From contig JABDPL010000170.1 of the NCBI GenBank assembly GCA_013042825.1, positions 1-12,025 of the forward strand: a stretch of 12,025 nt of DNA, in the 5' to 3' direction. The notes beneath the pieces are model-generated. The model ran no database searches. It was not told the origin of the DNA and saw nothing but the letters and a program-made list of their open reading frames with translations. Below are positions 1-7,456 of the stretch, one piece after another. Position 1 is the stretch's first letter. Every line of letters starts with the position of its first letter. Position numbers and translations under genes: made by a program. This DNA comes from Flavobacteriaceae bacterium (GTDB lineage: Bacteria > Bacteroidota > Bacteroidia > Flavobacteriales > Flavobacteriaceae).

Positions 1-1
1 C

Positions 2-1285
2 AATACAGCCATGGAGCCATACAGGGCCTTCGTAGGCGATAAATTACCAGATGATCAACTCACCTTCGGATACCAGATGCAAAGCCTTTTTGTTGGTGCA
101 GGAATTACGCTGGCTAACTTTTCCTTATTCCTGTTTCAGGATTGGTTCAGTGTTCCGGTTGAAGCCGGTACGGCCTTGTGTTCTACAGGCACCGAAATTG
201 TTACGGCGATTCCAACCTGGGTTTATTATTCCTTTTTCCTCGGCGCAATTGCCTCAATAGGAACCGTTTTATGGTCGATCTGGAAAACCCCTGAAATCCC
301 ACCTTCAGATAAGGAGTTGGCCGAAATCAGGGATTTCAATAAAGACAAGCCAAATCCTTTAATCCAGATTTTATCTGTAATAATAGTCCTATTGTCCTTA
401 CCGATCTTAATCGGATTTTTCATTGCTTACCTTATACCGGCACTTTTTGAGAACTACAATCTACTGGTGTTGATCATCCTTGGTATTGCCTTAATTTGGG
501 TTTACATTCTGTACAAGATGATTAAAACCCATCCTGATAATCCTCGCATTAAAAAAATAGGCGATCTTTTGGCGCCTTTTATTGAAACGACTGAAGCCAT
601 TGGTGAAATGCCAAAACTGATGTGGACGCTGTCAGGAGTCTATTTCTTTCAATGGTATGCTCTTTTTTGCTACTGGCAGTTTATTACGCCAATGCTTCGA
701 ACAAGTTTATATGGCATCTCCAATGCTGACAACGAGAAGTATGAAGGAATAATGGAGGCTTGCCAGGCCGGTGAGGTCATTAGTACATCCGACACCTCAT
801 TTGCACAAAATTTCCAACTCTTATCAGAACAAGCCCTGGCCCAAACCGGGTTGATGAACGGTACCTACAATATGGTCACCATGCTTACCGCTCTGGCGCT
901 GGTTCCGCTGGCGAGAAAAATTTCTTCTAAAAAGGTATATGTTCTTGCTCTTGTTGGAACTGCCATTGCTATGCTTTGTATGCCTTTAATTAAAGATGAA
1001 TATGGTTTGCTTGTTCCCATGATCTTATTTGGAATTGGATGGGCCGCAATGATGGGTATTCCTTATTCAATGGTGTCAAAAGTTATCCCTGAGGAACGCC
1101 GTGGCGTTTATATGGGAATTGTTAATATGATGATCGTTATTCCAATGCTCATACAAACGGTGTCATTCGGACCGGTTGTAAAATATGTACTAAACAACAA
1201 TGCGGTAAATGCTATTATTTTTGGAGGCGTATTCTTTGCAATAGCTTCCATCCTGGCGCTGCGATTAAAGACTACCAAAGACTAA
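2..1285 (+). CDS. SLC45-type MFS sugar transporter, 5' end cut by window edge
   Basis: This is an inner-membrane sugar transporter of the major facilitator superfamily, closest in character to the SLC45/GPH-like sucrose and maltose carriers. The reading frame is open from position 2, ahead of the Met codon at 11. The residues around that Met (NTAMEPYRAFVGD) match an internal segment that in this family sits roughly 100 residues into the protein. The Met at 11 is therefore not the start, and the true start plus the first few membrane helices lie off the left edge. The visible 427 codons contain about ten hydrophobic segments, a polar loop near the middle, and the conserved stretch GIPYSMVSKVIPEERRGVYM in the C-terminal half. 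The stop is 7 bp before the next gene, a second MFS transporter, and a trehalase follows, so import of an alpha-glucoside such as trehalose, sucrose or maltose is likely. The exact substrate is inference. Confidence 0.87.
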   Translation, partial: NTAMEPYRAFVGDKLPDDQLTFGYQMQSLFVGAGITLANFSLFLFQDWFSVPVEAGTALCSTGTEIVTAIPTWVYYSFFLGAIASIGTVLWSIWKTPEIPPSDKELAEIRDFNKDKPNPLIQILSVIIVLLSLPILIGFFIAYLIPALFENYNLLVLIILGIALIWVYILYKMIKTHPDNPRIKKIGDLLAPFIETTEAIGEMPKLMWTLSGVYFFQWYALFCYWQFITPMLRTSLYGISNADNEKYEGIMEACQAGEVISTSDTSFAQNFQLLSEQALAQTGLMNGTYNMVTMLTALALVPLARKISSKKVYVLALVGTAIAMLCMPLIKDEYGLLVPMILFGIGWAAMMGIPYSMVSKVIPEERRGVYMGIVNMMIVIPMLIQTVSFGPVVKYVLNNNAVNAIIFGGVFFAIASILALRLKTTKD

Positions 1286-1292
1286 TTCAATT

Positions 1293-2510
1293 ATGAAACA
1301 TCTCGGCATTAAAGTTTCTTTATTTCTTATCTATTTTGTTTTTGCAGCACTGCTCAACAGTGTTGGGATCCTGGTGGAACGCTCACAGGAAGTCTATGAT
1401 GTCCTTAAGGAAGATGCTGCAATCCTTGAACCATTTAAGGATTTATCAATTGCTTTTGTTTCATTTGTTATCGGGTCGTTTCTCCCAAAGCTAGGTTATA
1501 AACGCGGCATGCTTTTAAGTCTCGCAATTGTTTTTCTTGGTTGTATTGGTATGTATATCGGTAACTCATTTTGGGCCGTTAAAATTCTCTTTGCTTCTGT
1601 AGGTATGAGTTTTGCCATCGTAAAAGTGGCTGTTTATGCACTTATTGGATTTGTAACCGATTCAAAAAAATCACATAGTCAGTTTATGAGTATGATAGAA
1701 ACAGTATTCATGGTTGGAATTATATTCATGTATGTTGTGTTTCCCCTGTTTTTCGATGAGCACAACGAAAATGCGTGGTTAAGAGGCTATCTTCTAATGG
1801 CGGCTATTATTGCAATTTCATTCTTTATCATTCTTTTTTCCAAATTTGACATCAAGGTTGAAACGTCGGGTAATTCGCTTATGGATGATTTTAAAGCGAT
1901 GTTTAAACTCTTCCTGAACCCTTTGATATGGACCTTTGCCATCTTTGCCTTTTTCTATGTTATGACCGAACAGGGTATCATGACTTGGCTTCCCACCTTT
2001 AATAAGGAAACTCTAAATCTCGTGCCCAAACTCGCCACCCAGATGGCGGTAATTTTAATGATCTCCTATGCGGTGGGACGCTTTTTAACCAGTATCATCG
2101 TCAAATCAGTAAAATGGATCTATATCTCCATTTTTGGTGTTCTGGGGGCCGCGGCTCTTGTATTAATCGTGCTCCCAATGGCTAAAAATGTGAGTGTAAC
2201 AGAGATCAGCACCATGGCAGACCTTCCTCTGGTTTCCTTTCTGTTTCCCATGATCGGATTGTTCCTGGCTCCGCTTTATCCTTTGGTAAGTTCAACTGTG
2301 CTATCGGGTGTCGATAAGATCCATCAAAGTCCGCTTGCGGGAATACTGGTGTTTTTCTCAGCGGTGGGAGGAACTTCGGGTTCGCTGATTATCGGATATA
2401 TGTTTGACCGATTTGGAGGAGACAAGGTTTTTTATTTGTCGCTGATTCCTATGGCTATAATTCTTATTACTATTTTCAGACTTAATAAAATTGCTAAAGT
2501 AACGGCATGA
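1293..2510 (+). CDS. MFS transporter, probably sugar or sugar-derivative uptake
   Basis: This 405-residue protein is a complete 12-helix-type major facilitator. The N-terminal helix (about residues 7-28) starts right after a short basic MKHLGIK segment. A loop motif of the kind found between helices 2 and 3 appears as KLGYKRG (near residue 66), and the C-terminal half carries a related DRFGGDK (near residue 372). There is no cleavable signal peptide. It is not obviously related to the SLC45-type carrier upstream, so the operon carries two different MFS permeases. The ATG at 1293 leaves a 7-bp gap after the previous gene. Its stop TGA overlaps the ATG of the trehalase gene (ATGA, 2507-2510), which suggests translational coupling and a role in supplying the trehalase or exporting or importing a related metabolite. 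The specific substrate cannot be read from the sequence. Confidence 0.85.
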   Translation: MKHLGIKVSLFLIYFVFAALLNSVGILVERSQEVYDVLKEDAAILEPFKDLSIAFVSFVIGSFLPKLGYKRGMLLSLAIVFLGCIGMYIGNSFWAVKILFASVGMSFAIVKVAVYALIGFVTDSKKSHSQFMSMIETVFMVGIIFMYVVFPLFFDEHNENAWLRGYLLMAAIIAISFFIILFSKFDIKVETSGNSLMDDFKAMFKLFLNPLIWTFAIFAFFYVMTEQGIMTWLPTFNKETLNLVPKLATQMAVILMISYAVGRFLTSIIVKSVKWIYISIFGVLGAAALVLIVLPMAKNVSVTEISTMADLPLVSFLFPMIGLFLAPLYPLVSSTVLSGVDKIHQSPLAGILVFFSAVGGTSGSLIIGYMFDRFGGDKVFYLSLIPMAIILITIFRLNKIAKVTA

Positions 2511-4360
2511 TCTTCAAGCTTACCATATCAGAAACCCTCGATAAGCTTTTAACTCAGGAAGACACTGATGGGGATAAGAAAATTACCATAGAAGATTCTG
2601 GGCCAAAAGCATTTCAACTTATTTCAGAAACGGGGCAACACCATTGGTTAGAAGGGACATATCATTTATCAAACCTCCTTCAGGAATTGGTTATTGCAAT
2701 GAATAAGGGTGAAACTATCGCTCAAATTCCTTTGGAGCATCTGGAAGAACTTCCGGTAAATCGTATCTCAAGGATGATACGCGATTATTACTGGAAGGGT
2801 CTTACACGAACTATCGATGCAAAAGGCGTTCGCCGCCTGATAAAAGATAGTAAAAATGAGAGTTTAGCTTCTGAAATTCTGCGCATCTATGTACCCTTTC
2901 AAGATAAAAAGGCTTTTGACTATTACAAGCAACTGGAGGCTGAATATCCGATTGAAACCATCGGTCTTCCCGAGGAAATCACTCCTGAATATGTAAAAAG
3001 TATCAACGATAAGCCCGGAATTCTTGCGCTTAAATTAGAAAAATCAGAAGGACAAATAACAGGCGTCCCGTTTGTTGTTCCGGGTGGCCGTTTTAATGAA
3101 ATGTACGGCTGGGACAGTTACTTTGAGTCTGTTGGGTTACTTATTGATAAAAAAACCGATTTGGCTCGTGCAATGGCCGATAATTTTCAGTACGAAATTG
3201 AGAATTATGGGAAAATATTAAACGCTAACCGCTCGTATTACTTAACCCGAACCCAGCCACCATTCTATTCCAGTTTAATTCGGGAGGTGTATGAACATAC
3301 AGCTGATAAGAATTGGTTGCGTTCTCATTTGAAAACCGCTATAAAGGAATATGAAACCGTATGGATGGTAAAGGGAAAACGTTTAACAGAAAATGGCTTA
3401 AATAGATATCTTGCCGAAGGTATCGGTATTCCTCCCGAATGTGAAGAAGGTCATTTTGATGCTGTTCTACAACCATTTGCAGATAAGTATTCATTGAGTA
3501 TCTCGCAGTTTATCGCTCGCTATGACAGTGGCGATATAGTTGAGCCCGATTTAGATCTCTATTTCCTTCATGATCGTAGTGTACGTGAATCTGGTCATGA
3601 TACTTCTTATCGGATTGACGGCAATTGTGCCGATCTTAACCTGGTGGAGCTTAATGCCATGCTTTTTAAGTATGAATCTGATTTCGCAGAACTTATCCGA
3701 GTGGAATTCAATGGCGAATTCGAGTCTTATACGTCGGCCTATTGGATTGAACAGGCCGAAAACCGAAGAAAAGCAGTAAATGATTTTCTATGGGATGCCG
3801 CGAAGGGTTTGTACTTTGATTATGACCATAAGAATAAAGTCGGTTTTGATTTTGTTTCAGCTACAACCCTTACTCCTTTATGGGCGAAGATGTGCTCGCC
3901 GCGTCAAGCCGACTTTCTGGTAAAAAATGCATTACCCCTGCTTAAGGAAAAAGGTGGTATTGCAGGATGTTCTGAAGAAAGCAGGGGCAAAATCTCAAGA
4001 ATGCGTCCGCAACGTCAATGGGATTATCCCAACGGTTGGGCACCTCATCAAATGATGATCTGGAAGGGTTTGCTCAATTATGGCTATAAAAGTGACGCGC
4101 AGGAACTGATTTATCGTTGGTTATATATGATCACCAGAAACGCAGTGGATTACAACGGAACCATTCCTGAAAAATATGACGTGGTTGATGCCACTCATAA
4201 GGTCTTTGCGGAATATGGAAATGTAGGCACCGATTTCGAATACATCACACAAGAGGGGTTTGGCTGGATGAATGCCTCGTACCAATACGGATTGTCCCTG
4301 TTGGAAAAAGATCTTATAATTAGCCTCAATGCATTAACAGATCCGGAAAAGCTTTTTTAA
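2507..4360 (+). CDS. Cytoplasmic GH37 trehalase, fungal neutral-trehalase type with EF-hand-like calcium loop
   Basis: This 617-residue enzyme should hydrolyse alpha,alpha-trehalose to two glucose molecules in the cytoplasm; no signal peptide is present. Both trehalase signatures are intact: PGGRFNEMYGWDSY at residues 192-205 and QWDYPNGWAP at 504-513. The expected general acid is Asp365 in RESGHDTSYR and the general base is Glu555 in PEKYDV; EGFGW at 583-587 is also typical. The N-terminus holds an EF-hand-like loop, DTDGDKKITIED (residues 19-30), followed by SGPK and a segment YHLSNLLQEL. From memory this arrangement matches yeast Nth1-type neutral trehalases, without their long phosphorylated N-terminal tail. 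Bacterial TreA/TreF enzymes lack this module. The start ATG at 2507 overlaps the stop of the MFS gene by 4 bp and puts the calcium loop immediately at the N-terminus. glpD follows after 31 bp. Trehalase identity is near certain; activity on other glucosides is possible but untested. Confidence 0.95.
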   Translation: MIFKLTISETLDKLLTQEDTDGDKKITIEDSGPKAFQLISETGQHHWLEGTYHLSNLLQELVIAMNKGETIAQIPLEHLEELPVNRISRMIRDYYWKGLTRTIDAKGVRRLIKDSKNESLASEILRIYVPFQDKKAFDYYKQLEAEYPIETIGLPEEITPEYVKSINDKPGILALKLEKSEGQITGVPFVVPGGRFNEMYGWDSYFESVGLLIDKKTDLARAMADNFQYEIENYGKILNANRSYYLTRTQPPFYSSLIREVYEHTADKNWLRSHLKTAIKEYETVWMVKGKRLTENGLNRYLAEGIGIPPECEEGHFDAVLQPFADKYSLSISQFIARYDSGDIVEPDLDLYFLHDRSVRESGHDTSYRIDGNCADLNLVELNAMLFKYESDFAELIRVEFNGEFESYTSAYWIEQAENRRKAVNDFLWDAAKGLYFDYDHKNKVGFDFVSATTLTPLWAKMCSPRQADFLVKNALPLLKEKGGIAGCSEESRGKISRMRPQRQWDYPNGWAPHQMMIWKGLLNYGYKSDAQELIYRWLYMITRNAVDYNGTIPEKYDVVDATHKVFAEYGNVGTDFEYITQEGFGWMNASYQYGLSLLEKDLIISLNALTDPEKLF

Positions 4361-4391
4361 TTTTGCCTTCAAAAGGATCTACGACACTGTT

Positions 4392-5954
4392 ATGGATAGA
4401 ACACAAATGGTAGAGTCTCTTAAATCGACTTCTTCCTGGGATTTTATAGTAATCGGAGGTGGCGCCAGCGGCTTAGGTGTCGCTGTAGACACGGCCAGTC
4501 GCGGCTATAAAACTATCCTGTTTGAAAGTGTTGATTTTGCAAAAGGCACCTCCAGCAGAAGCACCAAACTGGCTCACGGTGGTGTGCGCTATTTAGCAAA
4601 AGGGGATATCAAACTGGTTATTGAAGCGCTTCGAGAACGCGGATTGTTATCTAAAAATGCATCACACCTCTTTAAAAGTCGAAATTTTATTATTCCGAAT
4701 TATTCCATCTGGAAAGGACCATATTTCGCAATAGGTCTTAAATTATATGATTTACTGTCGGGACGGCGCAGCCTGGGTAAGTCGCGATTAATCGGAAAGA
4801 AAAAAACCCTTGCAAGAATTCCCACCTTAAACGGCGATCAATTGAAAAGCGGCGTCATTTATCGGGACGGACAATTTGACGATTCAAGGCTTGCGATAAA
4901 CCTTGCTCAAACCGCTGTTGATAACGGTGCTTCCGTAATCAATTATATGAAGGTGATCGATGTTTTAAAAAATGAAACAGGCCAACTTACGGGGGTTAAG
5001 GTAGAAGATAAAGAGAGTGGCTTGCATTTCGATGTTTTTGCAAAAATCGTTATCAATGCAACAGGTGTTTTTGCCAATAAAATTTTGAAACTCAATGGCC
5101 GGCCAAAGAAAGCTTTGAAAGTTGTGCCAAGCCAAGGGATCCATTTGGTCCTCGATAGAGAGTTCCTGCCAGGCGAGGACGCCTTGATGATTCCCAAAAC
5201 AAGCGATGGCCGTGTATTATTTGCCATTCCCTGGTATAATAGAATAGTACTGGGAACCACCGATACCATGGTCAATAAACCGAGCTATGAACCCAGAGCC
5301 ACAGTAGAAGAAATCGATTTTATATTAGAAACAGCAGGTAATTATCTTACTAAAAAGCCCCGGCATTCAGATGTGCGCTCAGTGTATGCTGGTTTAAGAC
5401 CCCTTGTCGCGCCCGAGGGTAACAAGGAAAATACAAAGGAAATTTCCAGGGGGCATCAGATTTTGATCTCCGAAACAGGCTTGATCTCCATCTTAGGCGG
5501 AAAATGGACAACATACAGAGAAATGGCTAAGGATATTGTTGATACCGCCTTAAAGGAAAACCAAATTGATGCAAAACCATGCGTGACAAAAAAGTTGTCG
5601 ATTCATGGAAATACAAAACAGACCTTCAAAGGCGCTTATAGTATTTATGGCTCGGATGCAATCGGAATAAAAGCACTGGAAGAGGAGCGCCCGGAGCTGA
5701 AGAGAAAAATTCATGCCGATTTTGATTACACCCTCAGTATGGTGGTATGGGCGGTGAAGGAAGAAATGGCCCGAACTGTTGAAGATGTTTTGGCACGGCG
5801 AACACGTATGCTTTTTCTCGATGCATCAGCGGCGATAAATTCGTCCGCTGTGGTGGCACGAACAATGGCACCTGAACTCGGAAAAGACGAAGCGTGGATC
5901 TCTCAGCAAATTGAAGACTTCGCAACTCTGGCGCGTCAATATATTGTAACTTGA
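4392..5954 (+). CDS. glpD: FAD-dependent glycerol-3-phosphate dehydrogenase
   Basis: The product oxidises sn-glycerol 3-phosphate to dihydroxyacetone phosphate and passes electrons to the quinone pool at the inner face of the cytoplasmic membrane. The 520-residue length is normal for the aerobic GlpD family. The N-terminal Rossmann FAD motif GGGASG is at residues 22-27, followed by the family stretch TSSRSTKLAHGGVRYL (53-68). ATG (residues 223-225) lies in an FAD-contacting strand, YAGLRPL is at 332-338, and the C-terminal FAD-site motif GGKWTTYR is at 369-376. The rest (about 390-515) is the alpha-helical C-terminal domain of this family. There are no transmembrane segments. The ATG at 4392 is the first in frame after the trehalase stop and gives a normal N-terminus. 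glpK begins 5 bp after its stop. The order glpD-glpK behind a trehalase, without a glycerol facilitator, suggests glycerol arising inside the cell. Confidence 0.96.
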   Translation: MDRTQMVESLKSTSSWDFIVIGGGASGLGVAVDTASRGYKTILFESVDFAKGTSSRSTKLAHGGVRYLAKGDIKLVIEALRERGLLSKNASHLFKSRNFIIPNYSIWKGPYFAIGLKLYDLLSGRRSLGKSRLIGKKKTLARIPTLNGDQLKSGVIYRDGQFDDSRLAINLAQTAVDNGASVINYMKVIDVLKNETGQLTGVKVEDKESGLHFDVFAKIVINATGVFANKILKLNGRPKKALKVVPSQGIHLVLDREFLPGEDALMIPKTSDGRVLFAIPWYNRIVLGTTDTMVNKPSYEPRATVEEIDFILETAGNYLTKKPRHSDVRSVYAGLRPLVAPEGNKENTKEISRGHQILISETGLISILGGKWTTYREMAKDIVDTALKENQIDAKPCVTKKLSIHGNTKQTFKGAYSIYGSDAIGIKALEEERPELKRKIHADFDYTLSMVVWAVKEEMARTVEDVLARRTRMLFLDASAAINSSAVVARTMAPELGKDEAWISQQIEDFATLARQYIVT

Positions 5955-5959
5955 GTTCT

Positions 5960-7456
5960 ATGGATAAACCTTTCATCCTCGCAATAGATCAAGGCACAAC
6001 CTCGAGTCGGTCTATTTTATTTGACCGGGCCGGACTTATCTGTGGAAGTTCACAACAAGACTTTCAACAGATCTTCCCTAAACCCGGTTGGGTTGAACAT
6101 GACCCATCAGCGATTTGGGAATCCCAACTCCAAACCATACGGTCACTCATTAAAAATAAGGGTATTTCGGCTGACGAAATTGCCGCTATAGGTATAACCA
6201 ACCAACGGGAAACGACACTTGTTTGGGATAGAGAAACAGCTGAACCTATATACAATGCCATTGTCTGGCAAGACAGGCGGACAGCAGAATTCTGCGACCA
6301 TTTGAAAAATTCGGGCTTTACAGAAGAGTTTAAACAAAAAACAGGTTTGATCATCGATGCGTATTTTTCGGCCACCAAATTAAAGTGGATTCTTGATAAT
6401 GTGGCTGGCGCTCGTGATAAAGCAAAGAAGGGAGAATTGTGTTTTGGAACAGTCGATACGTGGCTCATCTATAAATTAACTTCGGGGGAAAACTTTATTA
6501 CAGATACCTCCAATGCCAGCCGGACCATGCTATTCAATATAAAAACCCTTAATTGGGATCATGGACTATTGGCATTATTTGATATCCCGGAATCGATGCT
6601 CCCTAAGGTTTGCGAAAGCAGCGAGATCTATGGTTATACCGATCCTTCGCTTTTAGGTTCCGTTATTCCCATTGCGGGTATCGCCGGCGACCAGCAGGCC
6701 GCTTTGTTTGGTCAACTCTGTGTAAAAAATGGTATGGCAAAAAACACCTATGGAACTGGTTGTTTTCTTCTTATGAATACCGGTGAAGATCTGGTTTATT
6801 CTGAAAACAACCTGCTAACTACCATTGCATGGACGATCAACGGAAAAACACAATATGCCCTTGAAGGTAGTGTTTTTGTTGGCGGAGCCGCTGTACAATG
6901 GATTCGGGACGGACTGCATTTAATAACCGACGCCGTGGAAATAGAGGATCTGGCCAATTCGGTTGAGGATAATGGAGGGGTTGTTTTTGTTCCCGCCTTA
7001 ACCGGATTGGGAGCACCATATTGGGATCCTTATGCTCGAGGTGCTATATTCGGTCTTACTCGAGGAACAGAAGCGGGTCATATTGCGCGCGCAACATTGG
7101 AAGGCATCGCCTGCCAGGTTTATGACATCGTGCAAGCCATGGAGCAGGATTCCGGTCAGGCTTGCACAGAACTTCGTGTTGATGGTGGCGCCTCTGCAAA
7201 TAATTCGCTTATGCAAATACAGTCCGAATTATTCGGGTTTAAGGTTGTGCGATCGAAAATTCAGGAAACAACCGCTTTAGGGGCTGCCTATCTTGCCGGA
7301 CTTGCCGTTGGATTTTATCCTTCATTGGAAGATCTGTATTCTCAGTGGGGTGCTGATAAGTCGTTCGAGCCGGAGAAAAATCCCGATTATGCACATTCTA
7401 TTCGTTCAAATTGGAAAAAGGCCATTTCGCGATCTCAAAACTGGCTTGATTCTTAG
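5960..7456 (+). CDS. glpK: Glycerol kinase
   Basis: The product phosphorylates glycerol to sn-glycerol 3-phosphate with ATP, feeding the GlpD encoded just upstream. It is an FGGY-family kinase of 498 residues. DQGTTSSRS at residues 10-18 is the N-terminal phosphate-binding loop. NQRETT contains Arg83 and Glu84, and DAYF contains Tyr135, all at the same numbers as the glycerol contacts of the E. coli enzyme. GDQQAALFGQ (from 243) supplies the catalytic Asp244, and DGGASANN (408-415) is the C-terminal nucleotide motif. The frame stays open back to a TTG at 5951, which overlaps the glpD stop and would add three residues (501 in all). I prefer the ATG at 5960 because it is a standard codon and matches the E. 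coli numbering. The stop TAG overlaps the stop of the convergent alpha-glucosidase gene by four bases, leaving no room for an ordinary terminator. Confidence 0.96.
   Translation: MDKPFILAIDQGTTSSRSILFDRAGLICGSSQQDFQQIFPKPGWVEHDPSAIWESQLQTIRSLIKNKGISADEIAAIGITNQRETTLVWDRETAEPIYNAIVWQDRRTAEFCDHLKNSGFTEEFKQKTGLIIDAYFSATKLKWILDNVAGARDKAKKGELCFGTVDTWLIYKLTSGENFITDTSNASRTMLFNIKTLNWDHGLLALFDIPESMLPKVCESSEIYGYTDPSLLGSVIPIAGIAGDQQAALFGQLCVKNGMAKNTYGTGCFLLMNTGEDLVYSENNLLTTIAWTINGKTQYALEGSVFVGGAAVQWIRDGLHLITDAVEIEDLANSVEDNGGVVFVPALTGLGAPYWDPYARGAIFGLTRGTEAGHIARATLEGIACQVYDIVQAMEQDSGQACTELRVDGGASANNSLMQIQSELFGFKVVRSKIQETTALGAAYLAGLAVGFYPSLEDLYSQWGADKSFEPEKNPDYAHSIRSNWKKAISRSQNWLDS

Noticed and set aside
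11..1285. Taking the Met at position 11 as the real start of the first transporter.
   Set aside because: The frame is open upstream to the window edge and the MEPYRAFVGD segment is internal in related transporters.
4361..4391. Possible terminator or promoter between trehalase and glpD.
   Set aside because: The 31-bp gap has a T-run directly at the trehalase stop but no stem before it, and no TTG/TAnnTTTG pair.
5951..5959. Alternative TTG start for glycerol kinase overlapping the glpD stop.
   Set aside because: An ATG nine bases downstream gives a protein whose catalytic residues match E. coli GlpK numbering; TTG starts are less common. It cannot be fully excluded.
5734..5976. Open frames of 60-137 codons antisense to or out of frame with the main genes, such as this one across glpD/glpK.
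   Set aside because: They lie wholly or mostly inside well-identified genes and show no recognisable protein features.
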